A stretch of 64,000 bases of DNA from Nageia nagi (lineage: Eukaryota > Pinophyta): NCBI GenBank assembly GCA_050084985.1, contig JBITNC010000001.1:79918001-79982000 (forward strand), given 5' to 3'. Each line of letters begins with the position of its first letter. The first letter of the stretch is position 1. Shown here piece by piece: positions 11,841 to 22,139 of the stretch. The translations under genes and the position numbers were made by a program. Below the pieces are notes generated by a model. The model searched no databases. It had not been told where the DNA came from and saw only the letters and a list, made by a program, of their open reading frames with translations.

Positions 11841-12852
11841 TTAGTTTTCTCCTTATTCTTATACTTATATGGATGTAATTTCCAACATTTATTATCAACA
11901 TGACCATCTTTATCACAATGACTACAATATCTACCATCACCTTCTTCTTTGAAATATTAGTGGTCTTAGTTTCTTCTTACTTTTGCCTTTATCTTGAGAT
12001 TTACCTTTCTTTTGTCCTTCCCTTTAATATAAAGCCTTCTTGGATTCATCATATTGTGTCCTTCTTTAACATCCTCCTCTAAGTATTGTGCTTGCACACA
12101 CACTTGATCAAGATTAGTAGGATTAAACAACATGATATTCTTTTGCAAATGACAACGTAAACCTCCAATGTATTTCATTAAGTTTGAAGATCTTTTAGTG
12201 AAACCCCAAGCAAAGTAGCTTGTTTCCTAAATTCTATAGTGTCTTATTGAACCCTATTTGTTGTCTAAAGAATTACCATTTCATCAATTATTTATTATGA
12301 TTTCCTAATGGATAGAATTAAACTCTTAACAACCCTTAAATTCATTCTACGAAGATATTTTAGACAAGTGTTCATGATTAAGAGTTTCTACATGGCTTCC
12401 CATAAAACTAAAGCATGTCCACTCGTATTTAATCTAGAAAAAGAGATTTTATCAACATCATTTACAATACCAATAATTTAGAAATAAACCTCCAATTGTT
12501 TCAACCAATTGTTCACCTTTTCCATATCAACCTCTCCTCTAAAAGTAGGAATGTCCACTTTGGCCTTTACCTTGAATGAAACTCTATTTGATGAAGATAA
12601 TGAATTAGGTCTCCTAATTACATCATGATATCTCTAATTGACATTTTCATTTGCTCTAGTAGCCAACAACTCATCCAAACGAGCCAAATGATTCTCCATT
12701 GCAAAAAACCTCCTTTCAAAATTGGCATCCATCATGGTATAAATAATAGACTGTTGCTCCTATGCATTATCCACTATAGTTGCTTTGCCCTTTCAACCAA
12801 TCTCAATATCCTCTAGAATTAATTTTGGTCTTTGATATTTCCTCCCAAACAT
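11841..12852 (-). pseudogene. Gypsy gag with CCHC zinc knuckle, broken
   Basis: The start ATG (complement of 12850-12852) is the first Met after the primer site and opens MFGRKYQRPKLILED. The capsid-like part includes IPTFRGEVDMEKVNNWLKQL and SGHALVLWEA. Near the C-terminus (11885-11926) the zinc knuckle CSHCDKDGHVDNKC is intact with spacing CX2CX4HX4C. At least six stops interrupt the frame (for example after EIG, DNA and VYF), several of them TAG where Gln or Trp is likely. Gag would form the virus-like particle and bind RNA. Confidence 0.85.
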
Positions 12853-12916
12853 AAAAAAAATATACCATGGCGGCCTGAAAAACTTAAAATTTTGGCCCTA
12901 AATTTGGTGCACATAA

Positions 12917-12928
12917 GCTCTGATACAA
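12917..12928 (-). other. Primer binding site of the gypsy element 7523-13655
   Basis: The minus strand reads TTGTATCAGAGC, one change from the tRNA-iMet primer site TGGTATCAGAGC, two bases inside the 5' LTR. It identifies the right LTR as the 5' one. Confidence 0.85.
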
Positions 12929-12930
12929 AG

Positions 12931-13655
12931 TGATTTGTAATTATTGGATGCTTATAGCATACTCAGACCTCACTTATAGATTCAAAAAAAAATAGTTAAC
13001 CATTATGAAATCATACAAATTGCATATAAATTTGAAAATTACACTATGTGAATCATAAACTAGCAATTTCAAATACACAACAAGATCAACACAATGATTT
13101 TACCCTGGTTCACCCAATGTGGGCTAATCTAACATGAAATTGGAGCCTTCTCTTCTCTTTTCTATGGAAATTACAATATTATATGCATAGAGAAATACCA
13201 TCAACATAGTGGCAATACAATCTCCTATAATTACTGCAATCTCCTATAACAAGAAGTAATAATCTTAGAACTACAACAATTCTAGAATGACTCTTGGTAT
13301 TCCTTCAAACTATTACAATTTTAAAATCCCAAAATTCTACAATCCTCTCTTCCATTAAGAATCAAGAATGAGATATGTGATTAAATAAGCCTCTAGAACA
13401 CTCTAAAACATTGGCCAAGGAACTTGAACTGCTTAGTCTCTTGAAACACCAATATCTCTACAAATGCCCTTGCTAACTCATCAAGGTGCACATCGTTAGC
13501 ATCATAAAATCAACAATTTACATGCCATTTGTAGCCTAAAACTAAATACTAAAAAAATCTACATTTTGATCTTTGGTCTATTTCCAAGCACATATACCTC
13601 TGGATTGAGTATTGCTCCCAAAAAGATAGCCTAACACATGATCCAATTTAGATCA
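12931..13655 (-). repeat. 5' LTR of the gypsy element 7523-13655
   Basis: The interval starts TG and ends CA and is 725 bp, the same length as the partner LTR. It is followed by the TCTAA target duplication and then by the resumed copia LTR (AGGATGTTACCCAAAT). Confidence 0.9.
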
Positions 13656-13660
13656 TCTAA

Positions 13661-13788
13661 GGATGTTACCCAAATTATATTGGGTGAACCTTTTAAATTA
13701 CTTAGTGTTCTTTTTTGTGTACATGTTTTTATTTCTACTTTTAATTATTTAATTTGTTGACACATAATGGAATAGCTAAAACCCAACA
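13661..13788 (+). repeat. First LTR of the small copia-like element, right part
   Basis: Continues the LTR broken at 7522: GATGTTACCCAAATTATATTGG matches the same section of the second LTR (about 14816-14840), and it ends AAAACCCAACA at 13788. Confidence 0.8.
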
Positions 13789-14258
13789 AGTAGTATCAAA
13801 GCTTAATGTTAGGAGGATTCTGATTTGAGTGGGAGCTAGGAGCTACAACAAAAATAGGTTGTGGGCATGTGCAACTAGTTTGATGCTTGTATTCTAAACT
13901 TAGGAAATTAGATAAGTTACAAGACAAGACTAGACACCTCTCTTACCCTTTCCCTTCCTTAGTTCTATATACAGAAGCTTGTAATTGGAAAGGTACAATT
14001 TTCAATGTATTGCTCATATTTACTAAAGTGCAAAGATTACCAAAGTAGTGGGAGAAATGATGTTTATTTTATTGGATATTATTAGGTTATTCATATATCA
14101 CTGGAGTAGATGTGAGGTTGACATTAATTTAGAAATATGATGGTTTAGAACATGATGATGAAGACAATCTAGAGGAGGTCAATATCCTCAAGTATGGTTT
14201 GTTGGTACAATAATGGAAGCATAATGGATTATAATGAATCAGTATCCAAGTGGGAGAT
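13789..14258 (+). mobile_element. First internal segment (470 bp) of the non-autonomous copia-like element
   Basis: It begins with the primer site TAGTATCAAAGC (13791-13802; TGG changed to TAG) and ends with the purine tract CCAAGTGGGAGA at about 14246-14257. It matches the second internal segment over its length (for example TGAGTGGGAGC, CTTGTAATTGGAAAGGTA, GATGTTTATTTTATTGG). No open frame or gag-pol motif is present, so it is a non-autonomous derivative. Confidence 0.8.
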
Positions 14259-14942
14259 TGTTTGGGTGGAGCTCGAATTCCCACTCCAGTACATTATATG
14301 GTGGCATCATGATATTATTATTGTTGCATTATTTGTAAATAACACATGATATCATGTTGTTGTGTGGTGGTGTTAAGCTTGATTTGATTCACTTGGAATT
14401 ATCACTTGGATGGAGAATAAAGATAGATTTAATTATTATATTTGTTATATTGTTATAATAATATTATTATTGTTATAAAAATATTATCTGCATTATTATC
14501 TAGTAAAATGTATATAAATATTGAGAGTGTATGGTAATGTTAGAGAGCATATGGGGAGATGAAATGCTAGAATGGTATACCAGGAGGATACCCATGAAGC
14601 ATTCTCATTGATGTATTCCTCTTGTTGAGAAGAAGAGAGGAATGGGTTGTAATCACGATGGAGTGATTATATGTATGGGTGATAATAAACCCATGTGAGG
14701 AGCTTATTGGTATGTTAGAAAGAAGGTGTTGCAGCCAAATGGTTACAAGGTTCTTCCTCATATACATTTGTATTTGTTGTCAATGCAAGCATTATAAGTG
14801 CTAGTGCTTCTCTAGGGCTGTAGCCCAAATTTTATTGGGTGAACATCATAAATTTATTGGTGTTCTTATTTTTATGAATTTTTTATTTTTACTATTAATT
14901 ATTTAATTTTCTCATACATAATGGAATAGCTAAAACCCAACA
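14259..14942 (+). repeat. Second LTR (684 bp) of the copia-like element, uninterrupted
   Basis: It opens TGTTTGGGTGGAGC right after the purine tract and closes AACCCAACA right before the primer site. It is the only uninterrupted copy and is the reference for recognising the split first and third LTRs. A TATAAATA-like box (GTATATAAATATTGAG, about 14510-14525) is a plausible promoter. Confidence 0.85.
14510..14524 (+). promoter_or_regulatory. Candidate TATA box in the second copia-like LTR
   Basis: ATGTATATAAATATT sits about 250 bp into the LTR. The same box is kept in the first LTR (about 7208-7222) and third LTR (about 57069-57083), which supports it as the element's own promoter. The transcription start was not determined. 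Confidence 0.5.
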
Positions 14943-15409
14943 AGTGGTATCAAAGCTTAATGTTGGAAGGATTATAGTTTGAGTGGGAGTGGGGAGATAC
15001 AACATAAATGGTTTAAGGCATGCTAACTAGTTTGAGCTTGTATTCTTAACTTAAAAAAATAGATAAGTAGGAAGATGAGACTAGCCACCTATCTTAGCCT
15101 ATCCCTTACTTGGTTCTATATATGAAAGCTTGTAATTGGAAAGGTATAGTTTTCAATATATTGCTCATGTTTATTGAAGTGTGGAGAGTATTAGAGTAGT
15201 GAGAGCAATGATGTTTATTTTATTGGAGATTAACAAGTTGTTCATTGATCACAAAAGAAGATACGAGGTTGAAATCAATATGGAAATATGATGGTTCAGA
15301 ACATGATGATGAAGATAATCTGTAGGAGGTCAATACCATCATGTGTGGTTTGTTGGTACACTAGTGGAAGCATAGTGGACTATTATGAATTGAAATCCAA
15401 GTGGGAGAT
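14943..15409 (+). mobile_element. Second internal segment (467 bp) of the non-autonomous copia-like element
   Basis: Same layout as the segment at 13789-14258: primer site at the left end, purine tract AAGTGGGAGA at about 15399-15408 at the right end, no coding capacity. The short run GATGATGAAGATAATCTG near 15310-15330 is shared with the first segment but is not part of any open frame. Confidence 0.8.
14945..14956 (+). other. Primer binding site of the copia-like element
   Basis: TGGTATCAAAGC, one base from the tRNA-iMet primer site, two bases after the LTR end. It fixes the plus-strand orientation of the element. Confidence 0.85.
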
Positions 15410-15575
15410 TGTTTGGGTGGAGCCTCATTTCCCCCTCCAATATATTATATGATGGTGTCATGATATTATTGTTGATCCATTATCTTTAAATAGTGAATGA
15501 TATCATGCTATTGTGTGGTGGTATCAAGCCTAATTTGATTCATTTGGAATTATCACCTAGATGAAGAATAATGAA
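15410..15575 (+). repeat. Third LTR of the copia-like element, left part
   Basis: TGTTTGGGTGGAGCCTCATT opens the LTR, which continues with GATGGTGTCATGATATTATT and TATCATGCTATTGTGTGGTGG. It breaks off after GAAGAATAATGAA at the insertion point of the large Tat element. The missing part is found 41 kb away at 56982-57512. Confidence 0.8.
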
Positions 15576-16717
15576 TATATTTTAAAATTCATGCTATATG
15601 TATCTTAACTAGCATAAATAATTCAAATACATACACAAACTTTAAATTACATAACTCTATTTACTTAATGAGTATTAGTTAGAAATATTGATAAAGGTAG
15701 GTTTAGATCTTAAAATATTAAGCTCAAACTTTGCAAGAATGTAAAGGAACCCTAAATGCATCTAAATTGGAAGGGGAAACTCCAAACCTAGGCCCTTTGA
15801 GGCACCTAAGAGAGCATGAAGTGATTCTCCTTACTTCAAAAGGCATGTGAGCCCCCAAGTCAAATTATGTATGCCTATTATGCAAATGCTTTAGTCTATG
15901 TGTTTATTGGACAAATTCAATGGTGGATTCAAACTATGGAAACAACCTTTACATGTTTTGATGGATAAATACAATATATAAGGCTTAAAACTTTTAAAAG
16001 CTTAAAATGATTTAAATGTAAAGATCCTTAAAGATCCTTGAATCAATGAGATTCAAGGATACCCATAAGATTGAATGATTGTTCACAATATATGTTTAAG
16101 CTAGTATGGATTCAAACAATAATTCTAATGGTGGAAATACAAGATATCATGATTTTATCCTAAACATCATACTACATGCATACGATTTGGTGGAAGATAC
16201 AATGCTTGATATATCCAAACTTTTCCTTGGTTGAGAGATCTCCAAAACCTACAAAAACCTTGAACATACAAGTATATTTCAAATATGAAGTGATATTTAT
16301 TACAAGAACATTACCATAAGTATGGTAGCATAAATATCCTTGGGTTGTAATGGTGAGAGATCCTCCAAAATCATGTAACCCTTTAGAAAACCCTTCAAAT
16401 CCTAGCTTCAAACCCTCTTAGCAATCTTGGAGTAAAAATGTTGGGAGCATAAATCACAAGTGAGCAAATTACAATAATGAGTTAGGAGGATTTTCTAATT
16501 TATCATTGAGTTATATACCTACTTAGATAACTTAAGTGAATATAGCTAGATACCCACTTTTGCACCTTTTTGTGTTTGTCACTTTTTGCTCTAATTTGGT
16601 ATTTTTAGTAGTTTTATTTTGCACAATAAAAATTAGGAATAAATCAATAATAAATTACAACATGTCAATATTATAAAAACACATCTACTCAAAAAGTGTT
16701 ATATTTCAGTGTCTACA
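15576..16717 (-). repeat. 3' LTR (1142 bp) of the large Tat element
   Basis: Aligns throughout with 55819-56981: AAAATTCATGCTATATGTATC, CAAACCTAGGCCCTTT, AGGCATGTGAG, ATGATTTTACCCTAAACATC-like text, and TTCAGTGTCTA at the end. The left edge is TATATTTT where the other copy keeps TGTACATC, so the terminal TG has become TA. The right edge is CTACA. Confidence 0.85.
16172..16411 (-). other. Open frame inside the Tat LTR (not considered a gene)
   Basis: A 79-codon minus-strand frame recurs in the partner LTR at 56434-56673 (MKLGFEGFSKGLHDF against MKLGFGVFSQGLHAF). Because the whole LTR is repeated, conservation of the frame is expected without selection. I list it only because the frame survived in both LTRs. 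No known domain is visible. Confidence 0.25.
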
Positions 16718-16730
16718 TTTTGCCTCTATT
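16718..16730 (-). other. Polypurine tract of the large Tat element
   Basis: The minus strand reads AATAGAGGCAAAA directly before TGTAGACACTG. This sets the element's orientation to minus and the left LTR as 3'. Confidence 0.75.
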
Positions 16731-16892
16731 GGATTAGGTCTTTTGCATAAAAGATTTAGTTCAACAAGTGTAGATACCTAGATATTAGTTGAAAAATATT
16801 TGAATAAACTTAGAAATTTAAACTTTGAACATTTGAATAATTGGAAATAATTTGGACATTCCGAACAAACATGTAAAAATAACACATCAAAA

Positions 16893-17130
16893 TTCGAAAA
16901 AAAATATGAATATGGATTCAAATGTAGTATTCATCAAATTAGAATCCTAAACAATGTGTTCTTGGAGGTGAAAATTTTTAAAATTCAAAATAAATATGAA
17001 AAAGAATTCCAATGTAGTATTCATCAAATTTGAATCCTAAATAATGTATTCTTAGCAAATTCGAAATAAATATGGATAACAAGTTGAATGTACTTTGCAA
17101 AAATTCAAACCCTAACCAATGTGTTAATCA
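16893..17130. repeat. Degenerate 75-90 bp tandem repeat, three copies, in the Tat 3' UTR
   Basis: AATGTAGTATTCATCAAATT occurs at 16921 and 17011 (period 90), each followed by AGAATCCTAAACAATGTGTTC or a close variant. A third, more diverged copy begins at about 17085. It lies between the polypurine tract and the chromovirus insertion, that is in the 3' UTR of the Tat element. Confidence 0.65.
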
Positions 17131-17730
17131 AATATTTAGAATTTGAACAACTTATATAGTATTTGATGATCAAATACGTCAAACCTATGCAAAGCATTCA
17201 TGATGTGGTAAGCACATAGTCACCATGTAGTCTTGTTACACACTTTAACAATTTGCATAATTTGAACAATTTGGAATTTTGAAAAGTTTAAAATTAGGTA
17301 GAAAATCAATAACTTTGAACAATTTTGCTATTTTGAAAGAAACTTTGAATAATTTGCATGCTTTTTGAGGTAAACATTTCAATTTTTTGCATTTTACATG
17401 CTTTTCAAGGTAAAAATTCCAATTTTTATCATCAAGAATTCAAAAATATTTAAACAATCAGTTGGTTCCCCCCTCACTGATCAATACAAAATCAATCAAA
17501 AAAGAAAGCATGTGTGTAACATTTATGAAAAATTTGGCATATTTAATATTTTTTTTTGCATCCAATTTAATTTTGGGAAGACATTATAGGATGAAAAATT
17601 ACAATTTGGAATAACTTTGCATAAATTTGGGCCCACCCATGGGCTAAAAAAGTCAAACTTGACTTAAAAATAGTCAAAGGGGTAAATAAGTAAGCAAATT
17701 ACCCTTTCTTTCCTTATTTGGTACTTGTCC
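17131..17730. other. Tat 3' UTR, low-complexity, no gene
   Basis: Rich in AACTTTGAACAATTT and TTTGCATTTTACATGC-like strings, suggesting further degenerate short repeats. Nothing coding was recognised. It ends with TGTCC (17726-17730), the target duplication of the chromovirus. Confidence 0.5.
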
Positions 17731-18138
17731 TATTGGGATCCCACATCCTAACATTTTAGTGTTAGTATTAGTATTTTATTAAATTATTGGCCTATATTAT
17801 AAATCATAATATTGTGATTGTAAGGGTAAGGCTTGATTTTTCATTACTATTAGGGTTAGGGTTAGTTTATTATAAATAGATAAAAATGTGTGGAGAAATG
17901 CATCTAGAACATTACTTTTTACTTTTGGAGTTGTAAAGAGTAGCCCACTCGAAGCGGCCTATGATTCTATTACTATTCAGTAAAATCCTATCCTTATCTA
18001 CTTATTATTACTATTTTGTATTTTATTTATTAGCAATGCTCTGTTATTTCCACTAGATAGTTATCATTTTCTTGTTTCAAATTGATATTCATTTCATTTC
18101 TGTAATATTTTTCTTTTCATATTTGTAGCATCATAACA
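17731..18138 (+). repeat. 5' LTR of the chromovirus
   Basis: Matches 38784-39190 nearly base for base at the core (GGATCCCACATCCTAACATT, AATATTGTGATTGTAAGGGT, ATTTCCACTAGATAGTTATC). The opening TG has become TA. It contains ATTATAAATAGATA at about 17869-17882, a likely TATA box kept in the partner. Confidence 0.9.
17869..17882 (+). promoter_or_regulatory. Candidate TATA box of the chromovirus LTR
   Basis: ATTATAAATAGATA is present in both LTRs (also about 38921-38934), about 140 bp from the LTR start, at a usual place for the U3 promoter of a short LTR. Confidence 0.55.
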
Positions 18139-18140
18139 TC

Positions 18141-18152
18141 TTGTATCAGAGT
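18141..18152 (+). other. Primer binding site of the chromovirus
   Basis: TTGTATCAGAGT lies two bases after the LTR end and differs at two or three positions from the tRNA-iMet site TGGTATCAGAGC. Confidence 0.8.
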
Positions 18153-19119
18153 TCTTTACAGGGCCATTCTGCTACAGAAAAATAATATTTTTTCTTAGAG
18201 GTCTAAGCTAAAAACCCTATATTGAGTGTTTTAAAATATCTAGGAGGATTTGTCATTTTTGCCTAAGCACACTTGCCAATAAAGCTATGTGTGAAGTGAG
18301 GTGCAAAAAACTCTGCACCAATACCTAGGCCTTAGATAGAACCCTATATGGAATTGGAATCATGTATCAAAAGGTATATCGAAGAATATCTAGGCTATAA
18401 ATGGAAACTAGGTAGGAAGCTGTGTTAATCATTTGTAAACTATAGTGCACCAGCAAGTGCCATTGGAAAGTTACTTATCATAGAACCATCTTCGTAGCCT
18501 CTTTCCTTGCAAAAGTTGGATAGGAGGGGTGTTTAGACAAGCCTACAAAGTAGATAATCCTTACCCTAGAATTGTTCCTTCACACAAAAAACCTTGATTT
18601 GGGAAGTAGAATGTATGGCATGCAATTTTTTAGAGCCACCAAAAATAGCAGTTCAGAGGTAGCAAAACATTTAGAGCTAAATAACTAAAAATTGGGAGAC
18701 CAAGTCCATTGTGATCATATTTTCAAGTTGATCATTTTGATATATTACACCCATACACATTTTTAGGTACTTTCTAAAAATAGTATTTACAAAAATAGTA
18801 GCTTCAGAAATAGCAATTTCCAGAAATGGCACCTAAAATAAAATCCCAAACAGCAACACAAGCTAATCCTACCATGATGACATTTCAAACTATGATCTAA
18901 CAAATGGTAGATACACTTACCAATACATTCAAGGTAAAAATTTGACAAATATAGATCCAAGTACAAACCCTTGACGATAAATGTGATAGTGTTCAAGTAA
19001 GTCTCAATCATACCAACAATGCATCTAGTTCATAGCAATCAGGGTAGTAAGGAAATCCATAGGGGTATCATCATAACTTTTAGAGCCAACAAGGTGGTTT
19101 CATTCTTCCCTACACAACC
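18153..19119 (+). other. Chromovirus leader / 5' part of gag, heavily decayed
   Basis: The region contains runs of AGAAATAGCA-type repeats (about 18640-18840: AAAATAGCAGTTCAGAGG, AAAAATAGTATTTAC, AAAATAGTAGCTTCAG, AGAAATAGCAATTTCC) and no continuous frame. It must hold the 5' UTR and the N-terminal part of gag. Confidence 0.45.
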
Positions 19120-19720
19120 AAATTAAATTTTCCCTAATTTGATGGAGATAATCCCACTAGTTGGATTTATAAGTCTGGACAATATTTCACATTGAACCAA
19201 ATTCCAGAGGATTTGAAGGTGTGCATGGTAACTCTTCATTTGGACTGTGAGGATCTCCAATGGCACAGTGGTACTCAAAAATGCATCCTACCCCATGGAA
19301 TGAATTTACTCAAAAATCATTGATCCATTTTGGTCCTAATGACTATGAATATTTTATAGGGGTATTGACCAAGTTACGTCAAACTACAACAGCTAAAGAA
19401 TACCAAAATCAGTTTGAGAAATTGGCAAATCACACAGAGGGGTTGGACGATGCATTTTTCACAAGTTGTTTTATGAGTGGATTAAAAAACAAATTAAACT
19501 AGAGGTCAAAATGTTTAATCCCAAAACTATAATGGATGTTATTACTTTGGCAAAGCTCACTAAAAATAAAGCCAATGCTCATTGATGAAATGTAAGGCCC
19601 CCATTCACAAAAACATATAATATTTCCCATTCCTCTAATAACACAAGTGCCCCACCATCGAATCACATAATGCAAACTAAGAAGTTGATGTGGGAGGAAA
19701 TGGAAGAGTGTTGAAAGAAG
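19120..19720 (+). pseudogene. Chromovirus gag (retrotransposon gag domain), broken
   Basis: The frame reads KLNFP, stop, FDGDNPTSWIYKSGQYF, then QIPEDLKVCMVTLHLDCEDL, the standard capsid-domain entry, and continues with WYSKMHPTPWNEFTQKSL, FGPNDYEYFIGVLTKLRQ, VQEYQ-like KEYQNQFEKLAN and SCFMSGLKNKLN. A TAG stop follows where another residue is expected, then KMFNPKTIMDVITLAKLTK. The zinc knuckle near 19725 reads LCYNYDKKFIHGHRC: the second Cys of CX2C is Tyr (TGT to TAT), so metal binding is lost. Confidence 0.85.
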
Positions 19721-19723
19721 GGC

Positions 19724-20257
19724 TTGTGCTATAATTATGATAAGAAATTTATTCATGGTCATCGTTGTACTCAACAAAAGTTATATTTGCTTGATGTTGA
19801 TGCTCCTAGTGAGGAGGAATATGAGAGTGCACCTGAAAAGGCTATAGATGAAATTCTAGATGAAGCCCTAGTTATCTCTTACAATGCATTGGTAGGAATT
19901 ACTACCTCTCAAATTATGAAGGTTAAAGGGTTTTTTAAAAAGCATCCTGTCATAATATTGTTAGATTCTAGAAGTACTCATAATTTCATTAATCCATGGG
20001 TGGCTAAGGTTGCTGATTGTTACATCCACCCTACAAATAATTTTGAGGTTATGGTTGGTAATGGAGTAAAAATAGCATGTAAAGGAACATATCATAATGT
20101 CAAACTGAGCATGGACCACTATACTTTGAAAAGTGACATGTACGCTCTACCACTTGGGGTATGTGATATAGTTTTGGGGGTACAATGGCTAAGGACTTTG
20201 GGCACCATGCAATGGAATTTTGTAGAGCTATGGATGACCTTCAAGATAGATAAATAA
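19724..20257 (+). pseudogene. Chromovirus protease domain (longest open frame of the element, 177 codons)
   Basis: After the gag zinc-knuckle remnant the frame encodes an acidic linker (DVDAPSEEEYESAPEK) and then the aspartic protease: VIILLDSRSTHNFINPWVAK, where the catalytic D-S-G-S has become D-S-R-S (about 19964-19975). The second half VMVGNGVKIACKGTYHNVKL and YALPLGVCDIVLGVQWLRTL is the usual ending. It is open for 177 codons with no stop but has lost the catalytic Gly. It would release gag and pol products from the polyprotein. The ATG at 19724 is internal and not a true start. Confidence 0.85.
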
Positions 20258-20429
20258 GAGAATACTCTTAGGGGATTATAGGGTGGATATATACAAATTA
20301 TGAGCTCAAATTGCATGGAAAAGATCCTATAAAAACTAGAAAAGGGATGCTGGCATAGTTATACTCTATCAATCATTGAATCTAAAGTCACAGAGCCTAA
20401 AGATCTGTAGCCCATCTTAAGTAAGCATT

Positions 20430-21200
20430 CAAGTATATATGAGGAACCAATGGGCTTACCACCTTAGTAATCACATGATCATGCTATCCATTTGGTGCTG
20501 GGAAGTCACCCACCAAACATTCATCCTTATCGGTATCCTTGTTTATAGAAAAATGAAATTGAAAAATTGGTTAAGGAACTATTAGATGCAGGAGTAATCT
20601 AACCTAGCATAAGCCTATATTCTTCTCCAATTATATTGGTTCATAAGAAAGATGGGTCATGGTGTATGTGTGTGGATTTTAGGGCCCTCAACAAAATTAC
20701 CATCAAGGATAAATTTCCCATCTCGATCATTGATGAATTATTGGATGAACTGCATGGGGCAAGATATTTTTCCAAGTTGGACCTGCAATTTGGGTATCAC
20801 CAAATCCACCTTAAGGATTAGGATATAACAAAAACTACATTTTGCACCCATGAGGGCATTATGAGTTCTTGGTGATGCCTTTTGGCCTCACAAATGCTCC
20901 ATCCATATTTCAAAGTTTAATGAATCAGGTGTTTTGTTCGTTCCTTGGGAAGTTCATTTTAGTTTTCTTTGATGATATCTTGATATATAGTAAGACATGG
21001 CAAGAACATGTGGCACAACATGAAAAAACCTTACAAATTTTAAAGGAACACTAGCTATATGCAAAAAAATTAAAATGTTCATTCGATAAGAGGGAAATTG
21101 ACTACTTAGGTCATATTATATCTGAAGAGGGAGTTAAGGTGGATCTATAAAAGATTACTGACATATAGAACTAGTCCATTCCTACATATTTGAAAAGTCT
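20430..21200 (+). pseudogene. Chromovirus reverse transcriptase, broken
   Basis: Conserved blocks appear in order: HAIHLVLGSHPPNIHPYRYP, LVKELLDAGVI, stop, [75 protein letters not shown] and [18 protein letters not shown]. The catalytic pair in FFDD is intact (20971-20976). Stops at about 20818-20820 and 21052-21054 and frame changes at about 20850-20870 inactivate it. Confidence 0.9.
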
Positions 21201-21765
21201 CCAAGGATTCTTAGGTTGATAGGATATTATAGGAAATTTGTGAATGATTATGGCAAGATTGTAGCACCTCTAACCATGTTGTTGAAAAAGAATGCATTCC
21301 AGTGGTTCCCTCAAGCTGAGGCAGCTTTCCTTAAGCTCAAGGAGGTGATGTGTACCACCCCAGTATTAGCAATGCCAAATTTTTCTAAAACCTTTATGAT
21401 AGAAAGTGATGCTTATGGAGTAGGAATCGAGGTAGTGTTGATGTAGGAGGGGCATCCCTTAACATTCACTAGTAGAGCACTCTTTGGTAAAAAACTTGGG
21501 TAAATCCACTTATGAAAAAGAAATGCTTGCCATCATTCATGCAGTTCAACATTGGAGACCATATCTCATTGGTTGCCATTTCATCATTCTCATAGATCAT
21601 CACAATTTGAAAATTTTCATTGAGCAACATATTTCTATGCTTGAGCAACAACAATGGGTGATAAAACTAATAGGGTATGATTATGAGATAGTATATCATA
21701 AAGGTAAGGAGAATGTGGTTGTTGATGCTCTATCCAAAAAATTTGAAGATCAAGTAGCACTATAA
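21201..21765 (+). pseudogene. Chromovirus RNase H, broken
   Basis: The frame reads MIGYYRKFVNDYGKIVAPLT, FQWFPQAEAAFLKLKEVM, then FMIESDAYGVGIEVVLM with the first catalytic Asp, a TAG stop, and EGHPLTFTSRAL. After a frame change it continues KSTYEKEMLAIIHAVQHW with the catalytic Glu, FIILIDHHNLKIFIEQ, and YDYEIVYHKGKENVVVDALS with the last Asp. The catalytic residues are mostly preserved; the frame is not. Confidence 0.88.
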
Positions 21766-21779
21766 GCTCTTTCATATCC

Positions 21780-22039
21780 TATTCCTCAATGGTTGGATAA
21801 AGTTAAACAAGAGTGGGCAGAGGATAGCTCCACCCAAGAATTGTTAAAATAGATTACTCAAGACCCCATGAGTAAACCACACCACAAATGGCATGATGGT
21901 ATTTTGAGATTCAAAGGTCGAACTTTGTTACCATCTCCTTCAAAATGTAAATCAAAAATACTTATCAAATTACATTCCACACCTACATCAGGACATGACA
22001 AATTTTTGAAAACTTATAAGTGGATGGCATGGTCATTCT
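21780..22039 (+). pseudogene. Chromovirus integrase, N-terminal zinc-finger part, cut by a gap
   Basis: HHKWHDGILRFKGRTLLP and LIKLHSTPTSGHDKFLKTYK correspond to the linker and HHCC zinc finger of gypsy integrase; the two His are visible. The frame runs into the N block at 22040. The core domain is not present anywhere in the window in this orientation. Confidence 0.8.
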
Positions 22040-22139
22040 NNNNNNNNNNNNNNNNNNNNNNNNNNNNNNNNNNNNNNNNNNNNNNNNNNNNNNNNNNNNN
22101 NNNNNNNNNNNNNNNNNNNNNNNNNNNNNNNNNNNNNNN
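22040..22139. other. Assembly gap (100 N)
   Basis: Exactly 100 N, the conventional size for a gap of unknown length. The left flank is chromovirus integrase; the right flank is the 5' region of copia copy A. Confidence 0.99.

Larger units (their letters stand above)
7523..13655 (-). mobile_element. Ty3/gypsy LTR retrotransposon (minus strand), structurally complete but coding-dead
   Basis: Two LTRs of exactly 725 bp (7523-8247 and 12931-13655) flank gag-pol read on the minus strand. A tRNA-iMet primer site sits inside the right LTR, and a purine tract (TGGGGAGGTT on the minus strand) sits inside the left LTR. TTTAA (7518-7522) and TCTAA (13656-13660) are the target duplication, and the interrupted copia LTR resumes directly after it. 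Domain order on the minus strand is gag with zinc knuckle, protease, reverse transcriptase, RNase H, integrase, which is the Ty3/gypsy order. No chromodomain was recognised in the tail. The LTRs differ at roughly one position in eight by eye, so the insertion is old. Confidence 0.9.

Noticed and set aside
17846-17868. TTAGGGTTAGGGTTAG, resembling telomere repeat
   Set aside because: Only three units, present at the same place in both chromovirus LTRs (also about 38905). The usual plant telomere unit is TTTAGGG. It is ordinary LTR sequence.
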